DNA of 64,000 nucleotides, taken from assembly GCF_017876495.1 (NCBI RefSeq), contig NZ_JAGIOB010000001.1, forward strand, positions 3,968,001 through 4,032,000, given 5' to 3'. Position numbers and translations under genes: made by a program. How positions within the stretch are numbered: position 1 is the first letter of the stretch; each line of letters starts with the position of its first letter. Shown piece after piece: positions 13,573 to 22,946 of this stretch. The notes under the pieces are model-generated. The model did no database searches. It saw only the letters and a list, made by a program, of their open reading frames with translations, and had not been told where the DNA came from. The DNA comes from Microlunatus capsulatus (lineage in GTDB: Bacteria; Actinomycetota; Actinomycetes; Propionibacteriales; Propionibacteriaceae).

Positions 13573-14199
13573 ATGACCCACCCCTCGAACCCCGAGCCCA
13601 CCGCGCCGGGGCCGACCGCACCGCGCTGGACCCCGTCCGGCACCGAGCCCACGGTGCCGCTGCACCCGACCGGTCCGGCGACGCCCCGCTGGGCGCCCTC
13701 GGCCGCCGAGCCCACCGTCCAGCTGCCCGTGACCCAGGACCCGTCGACTCAGCACCGGCCGTCCTGGGTGCCGCTGACGGCGAGCACCCCGGCCCCGGCC
13801 TGGCCGCCCGCACCCCCGCAGCGCCACCCGGTGCCCGCGCCCTGGCCGCCGCAGCCGCAGGACTGGGCTCCGGCCGCCCCGAACCCGTACGAGACCGCGC
13901 CGGCCGTGTCCTGGGCCCTGCAGCCCGACCCGCGGCAGCTGGCCTACCAGCAGGGCCTCTACGCCGCCCAGAAGTCGCGGGTGGGGGCCGGCGTCCTCGG
14001 CCTGCTGCTCGGGGTCTTCGGCGTGCACAACTTCTACCTCGGCCGGAGCGGCGTGGCCGTCCTGCAGCTGCTGCTGACGGTGCTCTCGCTCGGCATCCTC
14101 GCCCCGCTGGTCTGGGTGTGGTCGGTGGTCGAGGGGATCCTCATCCTCGTCGGCTCGCCGAGCTTCGCCGCCGACCGCCGCGGCATCCCGCTGCGCTGA
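13573..14199 (+). CDS. TM2 domain membrane protein with Pro-rich N terminus
   Basis: 208 residues. The first 130 are Pro/Ala/Thr rich, with three loosely repeated blocks built on PRWxPSxxEPTV. The C-terminal 75 form a TM2 domain: KSRVGAGVLGLLLGVFGVHNFYLGR then a second hydrophobic helix. Such proteins are integral membrane proteins of unknown role in bacteria. ATG start with TGGGAGCCCGC before it. Confidence 0.82.
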   Translation: MTHPSNPEPTAPGPTAPRWTPSGTEPTVPLHPTGPATPRWAPSAAEPTVQLPVTQDPSTQHRPSWVPLTASTPAPAWPPAPPQRHPVPAPWPPQPQDWAPAAPNPYETAPAVSWALQPDPRQLAYQQGLYAAQKSRVGAGVLGLLLGVFGVHNFYLGRSGVAVLQLLLTVLSLGILAPLVWVWSVVEGILILVGSPSFAADRRGIPLR

Positions 14200-14204
14200 C
14201 CGTC

Positions 14205-14238
14205 GCGCCCGGCTCCGCGGGCCCGGCCCCGCGGGCGC
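14205..14238. terminator. GC-rich hairpin after the TM2 gene
   Basis: GCGCCCG and CGGGCGC form a 7-bp stem closing a GC-rich loop 6 bp after the TM2 stop. There is no T-run, so intrinsic termination is uncertain. Confidence 0.35.
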
Positions 14239-14281
14239 AGCGGGAGGGCGTGCCGCCCGCGGCCCGGGGCGGTGGGGGATC

Positions 14282-14287
14282 TATGCT
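14282..14287 (+). promoter_or_regulatory. -10 box for ald
   Basis: TATGCT, about 52 nt before the ald ATG. The leader carries GAGGAG at 14323-14328. Confidence 0.45.
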
Positions 14288-14339
14288 CAGGCACGCGACG
14301 ACGCGGCCACCCGAGCCGACCTGAGGAGTGCGAGACCGC

Positions 14340-15455
14340 ATGCTGGTAGGAGTCCCGACCGAGATCAAGAACCACGAGTACCGGGTGGCGATCACCCCGT
14401 CCGGGGTGACCGAGCTCGTCCGCCACGGGCACGACGTGATCATCCAGGCGGGCGCCGGGCTCGGCTCCTCCATCCCCGACGACGAGTACGCGGCGGCGGG
14501 CGCCAAGATCGTCGCCGACCATGATCAGGTCTGGGGCGACGCGGAGATGATCATGAAGGTCAAGGAGCCGGTGCCCGAGGAGTACCCGCGGATGCAGCCG
14601 GGCCAGCTGCTCTTCACCTACCTCCACCTGGCCGCCAACAAGGAGTGCACGCAGGCGCTGCTCGAGCGCCGCGTCACCGGGATCGCCTACGAGACGGTGC
14701 AGCTGCCGAGCGGTGCCCTGCCGCTGCTGGCCCCGATGAGCGAGGTCGCCGGCCGGATCGCCCCGCAGGTCGGCGCCTACCACCTGATGGCCCAGGGCGG
14801 TGGCCGCGGGACCCTGATGGGCGGCGTGTCCGGGGTCTACGCGGCCAAGGTCGTCGTCATCGGCGCGGGCGTCTCCGGCATGAACGCCGCGGCCATCGCC
14901 CTCGGCATGCAGGCCGAGGTGCTGCTGCTCGACCGCAACATCGACAAGCTCCGCGACGCCGACAAGATCTACCAGGGCCACCTCCAGACCGTGGCCTCCA
15001 ACGCCTTCGAGGTGGAGCGCGCCGTGCTCGACGCCGACCTGGTGATCGGCGCCGTGCTGGTCCCCGGGGCCAAGGCGCCGACGGTGGTGACGAACACCCT
15101 GGTGGCGCGGATGAAGCCGGGCAGCGTCCTCGTCGACATCGCCATCGACCAGGGCGGCTGCTTCGAGGACAGCCGGCCGACGACGCACGCCGAGCCGACC
15201 TTCCGCGTGCACGACTCGATCTTCTACTGCGTCGCGAACATGCCCGGTGCCGTGCCGCACACCTCCACCTACGCGCTCACCAACGTCACGCTGCCCTACG
15301 CGGTGAGCCTCGCCGACCGCGGCTGGCAGGACGCGCTGCGGGCCGACCCGGCGCTCGCCCTCGGCCTCAACACCCATGACGGCGCGCTGGTCAGCGCCCC
15401 GGTCGCCGCCTCGCACGGCGTCGGCCACCGCGAGCTCGCCGACGTCCTGGCCTAG
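14340..15455 (+). CDS. ald: Alanine dehydrogenase
   Basis: 371 residues, the exact usual length. It interconverts L-alanine and pyruvate plus ammonia using NAD. It begins MLVGVPTEIKNHEYRVAITPSGV, and the Rossmann segment is VVVIGAGVSGMNAAAIALGM. FYCVANMPGAVPHTSTYALTN is the conserved C-terminal block. The ATG at 14340 has GAGGAG 11 nt upstream; a GTG at 14328 overlaps that site and is rejected. xerD starts 6 bp after the stop. Confidence 0.96.
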   Translation: MLVGVPTEIKNHEYRVAITPSGVTELVRHGHDVIIQAGAGLGSSIPDDEYAAAGAKIVADHDQVWGDAEMIMKVKEPVPEEYPRMQPGQLLFTYLHLAANKECTQALLERRVTGIAYETVQLPSGALPLLAPMSEVAGRIAPQVGAYHLMAQGGGRGTLMGGVSGVYAAKVVVIGAGVSGMNAAAIALGMQAEVLLLDRNIDKLRDADKIYQGHLQTVASNAFEVERAVLDADLVIGAVLVPGAKAPTVVTNTLVARMKPGSVLVDIAIDQGGCFEDSRPTTHAEPTFRVHDSIFYCVANMPGAVPHTSTYALTNVTLPYAVSLADRGWQDALRADPALALGLNTHDGALVSAPVAASHGVGHRELADVLA

Positions 15456-15461
15456 CCGCCG

Positions 15462-16463
15462 GTGGTCGCGGTCGAGCCCGACGCCGTCCCCGCCCCGGTC
15501 CCGGCCGGCGGGGACGGGGCGGTCGCCCGGCTGGTGCAGACCTACCTCGACCACCTCGTGGTCGAGCGCGGGGTGTCGCGGCACACGCTGCAGGCCTACC
15601 GCCGTGACCTGCGGCGCTACACCGCCTTCCTGGCCGGCGAGGGCGTCCACGACCCGGCGGCCGTGACGCCGGCGCTGGTGGCCGAGCACGCGATGCGGCT
15701 GCGCGCCGGGGTGCCCGCCGACGACGGGGACGGCTGGGCCGTCGCCCCGCTCGCGCCCGCCAGCGTCGCCCGGGCCGTCGTCGCCGTCCGCAGCCTGCAC
15801 CGGTTCGCCGTCGACGAGGGGGTCAGCGCCACCGACCCGGCCGCGGAGGTGCGACCGCCCACGCCGGGCCGCCGGCTGCCCAAGGCGCTGAGGGTGGACC
15901 AGGTCCAAGCCCTGCTCGCGGTGCCGCCCACCGACACCGCGCTGGGCCTGCGCGACGCCGCCCTGCTCGAGGTCCTCTACGGCACCGGCACCCGCATCTC
16001 CGAGGCGGTGGGCCTCGACGTCGACGAGGTCAGCCGGGCCCTCGACGACCCGGCCGCCGGCCTGCGGGTGCTGGGCAAGGGCCGCAAGGAGCGGCTGGTC
16101 CCGCTCGGCTCGTTCGCCCGGGCCGCGCTCACCGCCTACCTGGTCCGGGGCCGGCCGGCGCTCGCGGCCCGCGGGGCGGGCTCGCCCGCGCTGTTCCTCG
16201 GCTCCCGGGGCGCCCGGCTGTCGCGGCAGAGCGCCTGGGCCGTGCTGCAGGAGGTGGCCGGCCGGGCCGGGCTGGGGACCGAGGTCTCCCCGCACACCCT
16301 GCGGCACTCCTTCGCCACCCACCTGCTCGACGGCGGCGCCGACGTGCGGGTGGTGCAGGAGCTGCTGGGCCACGCGTCGGTGACGACGACGCAGATCTAC
16401 ACCCTCGTCACGGTGGACCACCTGCGCGAGGTGTACCTGACCTCCCACCCGCGCGCGTACTAG
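15462..16463 (+). CDS. xerD: Site-specific tyrosine recombinase XerD
   Basis: 333 residues. The N-terminal SAM-like DNA-binding domain covers about 20-115. The catalytic domain has [18 protein letters not shown] (first Arg), the [15 protein letters not shown] box (His and second Arg), [14 protein letters not shown] (second His and the nucleophile Tyr). XerD resolves chromosome dimers with XerC at dif. It has some 20 extra N-terminal residues, so translation may start later. Its place before parA-scpAB matches mycobacteria (Rv1701, then Rv1708-Rv1710). Confidence 0.93.
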   Translation: MVAVEPDAVPAPVPAGGDGAVARLVQTYLDHLVVERGVSRHTLQAYRRDLRRYTAFLAGEGVHDPAAVTPALVAEHAMRLRAGVPADDGDGWAVAPLAPASVARAVVAVRSLHRFAVDEGVSATDPAAEVRPPTPGRRLPKALRVDQVQALLAVPPTDTALGLRDAALLEVLYGTGTRISEAVGLDVDEVSRALDDPAAGLRVLGKGRKERLVPLGSFARAALTAYLVRGRPALAARGAGSPALFLGSRGARLSRQSAWAVLQEVAGRAGLGTEVSPHTLRHSFATHLLDGGADVRVVQELLGHASVTTTQIYTLVTVDHLREVYLTSHPRAY

Positions 16464-16466
16464 GCT
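16461..16466 (+). promoter_or_regulatory. -10 box overlapping the xerD stop codon
   Basis: TAGGCT begins with the TAG stop of xerD. It lies about 87 nt before the parA-like GTG at 16554 and is the likely start of a parA-scpAB-rluB transcript. Confidence 0.45.
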
Positions 16467-16553
16467 CACCCGGAGCGCGCGCCGGACGGTGCCCGCCCCG
16501 GCCCGGTCGTGCCCCCGCCCGACCAGGCCGACGCAGACCCGAGGAGGACCCGA

Positions 16554-17555
16554 GTGCAGCAGCCCGACGAGGCCGGCGGTCACCCGTCGGTCGGGCAGCC
16601 CCCGGTCAGCACCGCCGGGGTGGAGTCGCTCTTCGACCCCGCCGAGGACGGCGCCCGCACCGAAGAGTTCCGGGTGCCCGGCGCACCGGTCACCGAGGAG
16701 CCGCTGATCCCCGAGCCCGTGATGGGCCCGACCGGCCGGCCCTGGCCCGACCTGCCCGAGCCGCCGCCGCCCACCGGCGGCCCGGCCATGATCATCGCGC
16801 TGTGCAACCAGAAGGGCGGCGTCGGCAAGACCACGACGACGATCAACCTGGGCGCGACGCTGGCCGAGCTCGGCCGCAAGGTGCTGCTCGTCGACTTCGA
16901 CCCGCAGGGCTCGCTCTCGGTCGGGCTGGGCGTCAACCCGCACACCCTCGAGCGCAGCGTCTACAACCTGCTGCTCACCCGGGACACCGGCGTCGACGAG
17001 GTCATCGACAGCACCAACGTGCCCGGCCTGGACATCATGCCCAGCAACATCGACCTCTCGGCCGCGGAGATCCAGCTGGTCTCGGAGGTGGCGCGCGAGC
17101 AGACGCTGCTGCGGGTGCTCGAGAAGGTCCGCGACCGCTACGACGTCATCCTCATCGACTGCGCCCCCAGCCTGGGGCTGCTGACCGTCAACGCGCTGAC
17201 GGCGGCGGACAAGGTGATCATGCCGCTGGAGTGCGAGTTCTTCGCCCTGCGCGGCATCGCGCTGCTCAACGACACCATCACCAAGGTGCAGGACCGGCTG
17301 AACCCGCGGCTGGAGATCCTCGGCATCCTCGGCACCATGTACGACCCGCGGACGCTGCACAGCCGCGAGGTGCTCGAGCGCGTCGTCCAGGCGTTCGGCG
17401 AGCGGGTGTTCCACACCGTCATCCGGCGGACCGTGAAGTTCCCCGAGACCACCGTGGCGGGGGAGCCGATCACCACCTACGCGACCAGCTCGCCCGGGGC
17501 GGAGGCCTACCGCAACCTGGCCCGGGAGGTGCTGGCCCGATGCCACGCCGGGTGA
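16554..17555 (+). CDS. ParA/Soj-like ATPase of the scpAB locus
   Basis: 333 residues. A disordered Pro-rich extension of about 78 residues precedes the ATPase core, which starts MIIALCNQKGGVGKTTTTINLG (deviant Walker A). VDFDPQG and LIDCAPSLGLLT are the other nucleotide-binding motifs. The GTG at 16554 has GAGGAGG 7 nt upstream; a GTG at 16509 has none. It corresponds to Rv1708 rather than to the oriC-linked ParA. The small ribbon-helix-helix gene overlapping its 3' end may be its DNA-binding partner. Confidence 0.88.
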   Translation: MQQPDEAGGHPSVGQPPVSTAGVESLFDPAEDGARTEEFRVPGAPVTEEPLIPEPVMGPTGRPWPDLPEPPPPTGGPAMIIALCNQKGGVGKTTTTINLGATLAELGRKVLLVDFDPQGSLSVGLGVNPHTLERSVYNLLLTRDTGVDEVIDSTNVPGLDIMPSNIDLSAAEIQLVSEVAREQTLLRVLEKVRDRYDVILIDCAPSLGLLTVNALTAADKVIMPLECEFFALRGIALLNDTITKVQDRLNPRLEILGILGTMYDPRTLHSREVLERVVQAFGERVFHTVIRRTVKFPETTVAGEPITTYATSSPGAEAYRNLAREVLARCHAG

Positions 17556-17929
17556 GCCTGCCGGGGGCGTCGGAGCTGTTCCGGCCCACCCAGGCCCCCG
17601 AGCCGCCCGCCCCCGCCGACCCCGGCACCGACCGGCCCGCACCCGACGGGCCCCAGCAGGACGCGCCGAGGGCCGAGGCCCCGCGGCCCCCGGGCGCCGG
17701 GCGGCCCGTGCGCGGCTCCGGCCGGGTGCGGCACGACGAGAAGATCACGGTCTACGTCAGCAGCGACGAGCTCGTCGCCCTCGAGCAGGCGCGGCTGACC
17801 CTGCGGGCCGAGCACGGGATGGCCGTCGACCGCGGGCGGATCGTCCGGGAGGCCATCGCCGCCCTGGTGGCTGACCTGCAGGCCCACGGGGCGCAGTCCG
17901 AGCTCGTCCGGCGGCTGTCCCCGCCGTGA
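17540..17929 (+). CDS. Small ribbon-helix-helix-like protein next to ParA
   Basis: 129 residues. About 62 disordered Pro/Ala/Asp-rich residues are followed by EKITVYVSSDELVALEQA and DRGRIVREAIAALVADL, which read as a beta strand and two helices, the layout of MetJ/Arc-type DNA-binding proteins. It overlaps the ParA-like gene by 16 nt and scpA by 4 nt. Plasmid ParA proteins are often paired with such proteins (ParG, omega), so a DNA-adaptor role is a reasonable inference. The fold is not proven. Confidence 0.7.
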   Translation: MPRRVSLPGASELFRPTQAPEPPAPADPGTDRPAPDGPQQDAPRAEAPRPPGAGRPVRGSGRVRHDEKITVYVSSDELVALEQARLTLRAEHGMAVDRGRIVREAIAALVADLQAHGAQSELVRRLSPP

Positions 17930-18780
17930 CGGCCGCCCCGGACCGGTCCCGCGGCACCGCGACGGCGCCCGACGGCGGACGGCCGCCCGGCTTCCACGTG
18001 CACCTCACCAACTTCGAGGGCCCCTTCGACCTGCTGCTCCAGCTGATCTCGCGGCACAAGCTGGACATCACCGAGGTGTCGCTGTCGCGGGTCACCGACG
18101 AGTTCATCGGCCACATCAAGGCCGCCGGCGCGCACTGGGACCTCGACCAGACCAGCCAGTTCGTCGTCGTCGCCGCGACCCTGCTGGACCTCAAGGCCGC
18201 CCGGCTGCTGCCCTCGGGCGAGGTCGAGGACCCCGAGGACCTCGCGCTGCTGGAGGCGCGGGACCTGCTGTTCGCCCGGCTGCTGCAGTACCGCGCCTTC
18301 AAGACGGTCGCGGGCCACCTGGCCGCGACCCTGGACGAGCAGGCCCGCCGGTTCCCGCGCGACGTCGCCCTCGAGCCGCGCTTCGCCCGGCTGCTGCCGG
18401 AGGTGGTGCTGACGATCACGCCCGAGGCCTTCGCGGCGCTCGCGGCGAAGGCGCTGGCGCCCAAGCAGGCCGACGTCGTCTCGCTGGCGCACCTGCACGC
18501 GCCCGCGGTCAGCGTCCGCGAGCAGGCCCGGCTGGTGGTGGACCGGCTGCGCCGCACCGGAGCGCTCACCTTCCGCGCCCTCACGGGGGACTCCCCGGAC
18601 CGGATCACCACCGTCGCGCGGTTCCTCGCCCTGCTGGAGCTGTTCCGCGAGGGCGCCGTCGCGTTCGAGCAGGTCGCCGCCCTGGGCGAGCTGACCGTAC
18701 GCTGGACGGGGTCGAACGAGGGCGAGCTGGACATCTCCGACGAGTTCGACGTCCCCCCGACCCCCAGCGAGGAACCCTGA
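17926..18780 (+). CDS. scpA: Segregation and condensation protein A
   Basis: 284 residues, kleisin of the SMC-ScpAB complex. The N-terminal SMC-neck-binding region reads FHVHLTNFEGPFDLLLQLISRHKLDITEVSLS, and the C-terminal winged helix (about 195-275) contacts the SMC head. The GTG overlaps the preceding stop and the stop overlaps scpB. Confidence 0.95.
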   Translation: MTAAPDRSRGTATAPDGGRPPGFHVHLTNFEGPFDLLLQLISRHKLDITEVSLSRVTDEFIGHIKAAGAHWDLDQTSQFVVVAATLLDLKAARLLPSGEVEDPEDLALLEARDLLFARLLQYRAFKTVAGHLAATLDEQARRFPRDVALEPRFARLLPEVVLTITPEAFAALAAKALAPKQADVVSLAHLHAPAVSVREQARLVVDRLRRTGALTFRALTGDSPDRITTVARFLALLELFREGAVAFEQVAALGELTVRWTGSNEGELDISDEFDVPPTPSEEP

Positions 18781-19562
18781 TGAGCCAGAGCACGACCGCC
18801 GCCGGCACGCCGGCCGGCGACCCCGCGACCGCGGAGCCGGGCCCGGCCCAGCCCTCGCTGGTCGCGGAGGACGTGCCCACCCCCGCCGAGGTGAGCGGGG
18901 CCCTGGAGGCGCTGCTGCTCGTCGCCGAGGAGCCGCGGCGCACCGGTGACCTGGCCGCGGCGCTCGGCGCCCCCGAGCCGGTCGTCCGCGAGGCGCTGGC
19001 CGACCTCGTCCGCTTCTACGACGAGACCCACCGCGGCTTCGAGCTCCGCGAGGTCGGCGGCGGGTGGCGCTACTGGACCCGCGACGAGCACGCCGACCTC
19101 ATCGCGGCCACGGTCCTGGAGGGCCAGCAGTCCCGGCTCAGCCAGGCCGCGCTGGAGACGCTCGCCGTCATCGCCTACACCCAGCCCATCTCCCGGGGCC
19201 GGGTGTCGGCGGTCCGCGGGGTCAACGTCGACGGCGTCATCCGCACCCTGCTGGCGCGCGGGCTGATCGAGGAGGCCGGCCACGACGTCGACTCCGGCGC
19301 GGTCGTCTTCTCCACCACCAGCCACTTCCTGGAGCGGATGGGCCTGCGCTCCCTCGACGACCTGCCCGCCCTGGCCCCGCACCTGCCCGACGCGTCGGCC
19401 CTGGAGGCCGAGCTGGGCCAGCTCGCCGCCGTCCCGTCCCCCGACGCCGGCACCCCCGACGCCGGCACCGCGGACGCCGGCACCCCTGACGAGAACATCC
19501 CCGACGCGCCCGCCGAGGCGACCGCCGGGACCACGCACGACCGACCTGAGGACCAGCAGTGA
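18780..19562 (+). CDS. scpB: Segregation and condensation protein B
   Basis: 260 residues. Two winged-helix domains span about 38-200, with LSQAALETLAVIAYTQPISRGRVSAVRGVNVDGVIRTL as the family signature. The last 50 residues are a disordered tail with repeats of the type PDAGT. ScpB dimers bind ScpA in the condensin-like complex. ATG overlaps the scpA stop and the stop overlaps the pseudouridine synthase start. Confidence 0.95.
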   Translation: MSQSTTAAGTPAGDPATAEPGPAQPSLVAEDVPTPAEVSGALEALLLVAEEPRRTGDLAAALGAPEPVVREALADLVRFYDETHRGFELREVGGGWRYWTRDEHADLIAATVLEGQQSRLSQAALETLAVIAYTQPISRGRVSAVRGVNVDGVIRTLLARGLIEEAGHDVDSGAVVFSTTSHFLERMGLRSLDDLPALAPHLPDASALEAELGQLAAVPSPDAGTPDAGTADAGTPDENIPDAPAEATAGTTHDRPEDQQ

Positions 19563-20314
19563 ACAACGACGACGACCAGGGCGGCATCCGCCTGCAGAAG
19601 GTGCTCGCCGCGGCGGGCCTCGCCTCCCGCCGGGCCTGCGAGATCATGATCAGCGAGGGCCGGGTCGAGGTGAACGGCCGCGTGGTCACCGAGCAGGGGC
19701 TGCGCGTCGACCCCGAGCGCGACACCATCCGCGTCGACGCCTCCCGCATCCCGCCGCCCCGGCGGCACCTCTACCTGGTGCTCAACAAGCCGCGCGGCGT
19801 CGTCTCGACGATGGACGACCCCGAGGGCCGCCGCAACCTCAACGACCTGCTCGAGGGCAAGCGTCCCGGCAAGCAGAACCGGCTCTTCCACGTCGGCCGG
19901 CTCGACACCGAGACCGACGGGCTGATCATCCTCACCAACGACGGCGACTTCGCCCACAAGCTGGCGCACCCGTCCTTCGAGGTGCCCAAGACCTACCTGG
20001 CCGAGGTCGCGGGCCAGATGCACCCGGCGACGGTCAAGCGGCTGCGCGAGGGCATCGTGCTGGACGACGGCCCGGTCCGGCCCAGCTCGGTGAAGCTCGT
20101 CTCCACCGCCGAGGACCGCTCGCTGGTCAAGCTGACCCTGCACGAGGGCCGCAACCACATCGTCCGCCGTACGATGGAGGCCGTCGGCCACCCGGTGCGG
20201 AAGCTCTCGCGGACCGGGATCGGCCCGGTGCGGCTGGGCACCCTCAAGAGCGGGGACCTGCGCGACCTCACCCGGGACGAGCTCGGCGGCCTGCTCGACC
20301 TGATCAGCAGCTGA
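19559..20314 (+). CDS. rluB: Pseudouridine synthase RluB/RsuA family
   Basis: 251 residues. An S4 domain ([21 protein letters not shown]) is followed by the catalytic domain with [21 protein letters not shown], including the catalytic Asp, and the [17 protein letters not shown] block. It modifies rRNA, probably 23S. It overlaps scpB by 4 nt, as in Rv1710-Rv1711. The expected next genes cmk and der are absent; pafA follows instead. Confidence 0.93.
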   Translation: MNNDDDQGGIRLQKVLAAAGLASRRACEIMISEGRVEVNGRVVTEQGLRVDPERDTIRVDASRIPPPRRHLYLVLNKPRGVVSTMDDPEGRRNLNDLLEGKRPGKQNRLFHVGRLDTETDGLIILTNDGDFAHKLAHPSFEVPKTYLAEVAGQMHPATVKRLREGIVLDDGPVRPSSVKLVSTAEDRSLVKLTLHEGRNHIVRRTMEAVGHPVRKLSRTGIGPVRLGTLKSGDLRDLTRDELGGLLDLISS

Positions 20315-20357
20315 CCCCGGTCCCCGGGCAGCACCCCACGGCGAGGCGAGGAGGGCG

Positions 20358-21734
20358 ATGGACCGCCGGATCTACGGCCTGGAGACCGAGTACGGCGTCG
20401 CCTGCACGTCCGGGGGGACGCGCCGGCTGACCCCGGACGAGGTGGCGCGCTACCTGTTCCGGCGGGTGGTCACCTGGGGGCGCAGCAGCAACGTGTTCCT
20501 CCGCAACGGCTCGCGGATCTACCTCGACGTCGGCTCCCATCCCGAGTACGCCACAGCCGAGTGCGACGACCTCGTCCAGCTCGTCAACCACGACCGGGCG
20601 GGCGAGCGGATCCTCGAGGACCTCATCGTCGACGCCGAGCAGCGGCTGGCCAGCGAGGGCATCACCGGTGACATCTACCTGTTCAAGAACAACACCGACA
20701 GCCACGGCAACTCCTACGGCTGCCACGAGAACTACCTGATCAGCCGGGTGGGGGACTTCTCCAAGATCACCGACGTGCTGGTGCCCTTCCTGGTCTCGCG
20801 CCAGCTGATCTGCGGGGCCGGGAAGGTCCTGCACACCGCGCGCGGGGCCGAGTACAGCGTCAGCCAGCGGGCCGAGCACATCTGGGAGAGCGTCTCCTCC
20901 GCGACCACCCGGAGCCGGCCGATCATCAACACCCGGGACGAGCCGCACGCCGACCCCGAGCGCTACCGGCGGCTGCACGTGATCGTCGGCGACTCGAACA
21001 TGAGCGAGACGACGACGCTGCTCAAGGTCGGCACGGCTGAGCTGGTGCTGCGGCTGATCGAGGCGGGCGTCCCGATGCGCGACTTCGCCCTGGAGAACCC
21101 GATCCGGGCCATCCGCGACATGAGCCGGGACCGCACCGGCCAGGTCCAGGTCGCCCTGGCCAACGGCCGCCGCATCTCCGCGCTGGAGCTGCAGACCGAG
21201 TACTACGAGAAGGTCGCCGAGTTCGTCGCGCGCGGCGACCTCGGCACGCCGGTCATCGACCGGGTGCTGGACCTCTGGGAGCGCACGCTGCGCGCCGTGG
21301 CGGAGGACAAGCTGGCCCTCATCGACACCGAGGTGGACTGGGCGATCAAGCTCAAGCTGCTCGACCGCTACGCGGCCAAGCACCAGATGAGCCTCGCCGA
21401 TCCGCGGATCGCCCAGCTCGACCTGGCCTACCACGACATCCGCCGGGGCCGGGGGCTGTTCTCCATCCTGCAGGAGCGCGGGCAGGCCGCCCGGGTGACG
21501 ACGGAGCCGGCCGTCTTCCGGGCCAAGTCGGTGCCGCCGCAGACCACCCGGGCCAAGCTGCGCGGCGACTTCATCCGCGCCGCCCAGGAGGGCCGCAACG
21601 ACTACACGGTCGACTGGGTGCACCTCAAGCTCAACGACCAGGCCCAGCGCACGGTGCTCTGCAAGGACCCGTTCGTCGCGGTCGACGAGCGGGTGGACCG
21701 GCTGATCGCCTCCATGCGCCGGCCCACCTTCTGA
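20358..21734 (+). CDS. pafA: Pup-protein ligase PafA
   Basis: 458 residues, usual length. It begins [17 protein letters not shown], the ATP/Mg-binding first strand of the carboxylate-amine ligase fold. [17 protein letters not shown] and [13 protein letters not shown] separate the Pup ligase family from others. It attaches Pup to target lysines. GAGGAGG lies 6 nt before the ATG and the gap after rluB is only 43 bp, so it may be read from the scpAB-rluB transcript. pup, prcBA, mpa and dop are not in this window. Confidence 0.95.
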   Translation: MDRRIYGLETEYGVACTSGGTRRLTPDEVARYLFRRVVTWGRSSNVFLRNGSRIYLDVGSHPEYATAECDDLVQLVNHDRAGERILEDLIVDAEQRLASEGITGDIYLFKNNTDSHGNSYGCHENYLISRVGDFSKITDVLVPFLVSRQLICGAGKVLHTARGAEYSVSQRAEHIWESVSSATTRSRPIINTRDEPHADPERYRRLHVIVGDSNMSETTTLLKVGTAELVLRLIEAGVPMRDFALENPIRAIRDMSRDRTGQVQVALANGRRISALELQTEYYEKVAEFVARGDLGTPVIDRVLDLWERTLRAVAEDKLALIDTEVDWAIKLKLLDRYAAKHQMSLADPRIAQLDLAYHDIRRGRGLFSILQERGQAARVTTEPAVFRAKSVPPQTTRAKLRGDFIRAAQEGRNDYTVDWVHLKLNDQAQRTVLCKDPFVAVDERVDRLIASMRRPTF

Positions 21735-21779
21735 GCCCGGCCCCGCTCGCGCGCACAGGTGGCGCCCAGCCGGGCCGGG

Positions 21780-21785
21780 TAAGGT
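21780..21785 (+). promoter_or_regulatory. -10 box for leaderless FKBP gene
   Basis: TAAGGT, then exactly 6 nt, then the GTG at 21792. Confidence 0.6.
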
Positions 21786-21791
21786 CGTCCG

Positions 21792-22802
21792 GTGCGTGCG
21801 ATCCCCCAGACGTCCCTGCTCGTCCTCGCCCTGAGCGGCTCGCTCTTCCTCGCGGCCTGCGGCGGTGACGGCGAGCCGTCGACCGACGCCTCCGCCAGCG
21901 CGGTCCCGAGCGCCTCGGCGAGCGCGTCGGCGACGCCCAGCGCGACCCCCGCCAAGGTGCCGACGTCGAAGGACTTCGCCAAGGTGGACGTGAGCGGGGC
22001 GTACGGCAAGACCCCGAAGGTGACGATCGACAAGCCCTACGCGATCGACAAGACGCGCACCAAGGTCCTCGACAGCTCCGACGGCGCCGTGGTCGGGGCC
22101 GGCCAGACCGTCGAGGTCAACTACTACGGCGTCGACGGCCGGACGGGCAAGAAGTTCGACGAGTCGTTCAGCGCCGGCAAGCCGGTGGCCTTCTCCCTCG
22201 ACCAGGTCGTGCCCGGCTTCAGCAAGGGCCTGACGGGGCAGAAGAAGGGCAGCCGGGTGCTGATCGCGATGCCCGGCTCCGACGGCTACGACGCCTCGGG
22301 CGGCAACGCGCAGGCCGGCATCGAGGTGGGCGACACCCTCGTCTTCGTCGTCGACATCGTCGACGTCCAGCTGAGCGAGCCCACCGGGACGGCCGTGAAG
22401 CCCGCGGCCGGTCTGCCGACCGTGTCCGGGCCGCTCGACAAGCCCGTCATCACGATTCCGAAGACCGACCCGCCGTCGAAGCTCGTCGTGCAGCCGCTCA
22501 TCAAGGGCGACGGCAAGAAGGTCGGCGCCGGCGACACCATCACCTTCGCCTACCGCTGGCAGATCTGGCAGGACGGCCGGCTCGTCGAGGAGTCCTACGG
22601 CCAGAAGCCGGGCAGCTCGCCGCTCTCAGGCCTCGTCGCCGGCCTGCAGGAGGGCCTGGAGGGCCAGACCGTCGGCAGCCGCGTGCTGCTCGTCATCCCC
22701 CCGGACAAGGGCTACCCCGACGGCAACGCCCAGCCCAAGGTGGAGAAGGGCGAGACCCTCGTCATGGTCGTCGACCTGCTCTTCACCCAGGCCGGCCAGT
22801 AG
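21792..22802 (+). CDS. Lipoprotein with two FKBP-type peptidyl-prolyl isomerase domains
   Basis: 336 residues. A lipoprotein signal peptide ends in the lipobox LAAC with Cys23. A Ser/Ala-rich linker follows, then two FKBP domains at about 95-200 (VEVNYYGVDGRTGKKFDESF) and about 235-335 (a divergent copy). It should act outside the membrane in protein folding. FKBP genes commonly sit between pafA and pafBC in actinomycetes. Transcription appears leaderless. Confidence 0.9.
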   Translation: MRAIPQTSLLVLALSGSLFLAACGGDGEPSTDASASAVPSASASASATPSATPAKVPTSKDFAKVDVSGAYGKTPKVTIDKPYAIDKTRTKVLDSSDGAVVGAGQTVEVNYYGVDGRTGKKFDESFSAGKPVAFSLDQVVPGFSKGLTGQKKGSRVLIAMPGSDGYDASGGNAQAGIEVGDTLVFVVDIVDVQLSEPTGTAVKPAAGLPTVSGPLDKPVITIPKTDPPSKLVVQPLIKGDGKKVGAGDTITFAYRWQIWQDGRLVEESYGQKPGSSPLSGLVAGLQEGLEGQTVGSRVLLVIPPDKGYPDGNAQPKVEKGETLVMVVDLLFTQAGQ

Positions 22803-22839
22803 TCCAGAGCCTGTCCGCTGCCTGAGCCGACCACCGCTG

Positions 22840-22874
22840 CCTGAGCTCGTCGAAGGCCCTTCGACAGGCTCAGG
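22840..22874. terminator. Hairpin element with CTGAGC/GCTCAG arms between FKBP and DUF3866 genes
   Basis: Two 17-bp arms, CCTGAGCTCGTCGAAGG and CCTTCGACAGGCTCAGG, pair at 15 of 17 positions around a single-base loop. They lie between convergent genes and could terminate both. The same element recurs at 62238-62272. Confidence 0.55.
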
Positions 22875-22934
22875 GCGCGGAGGTCCGACAGGCTCAGGGC
22901 GCGGAGGTCCGACAGGCTCAGGCCGCGGAGGTCC
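22863..22934. repeat. Three tandem 24-bp repeats
   Basis: Units start at 22863, 22887 and 22911, each GACAGGCTCAGG followed by GCGCGGAGGTCC. The third differs by one base and a degenerate fourth begins at 22935. The first unit overlaps the 3' arm of the hairpin at 22840-22874. Confidence 0.85.
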
Positions 22935-22946
22935 GACCGGCTCGCG

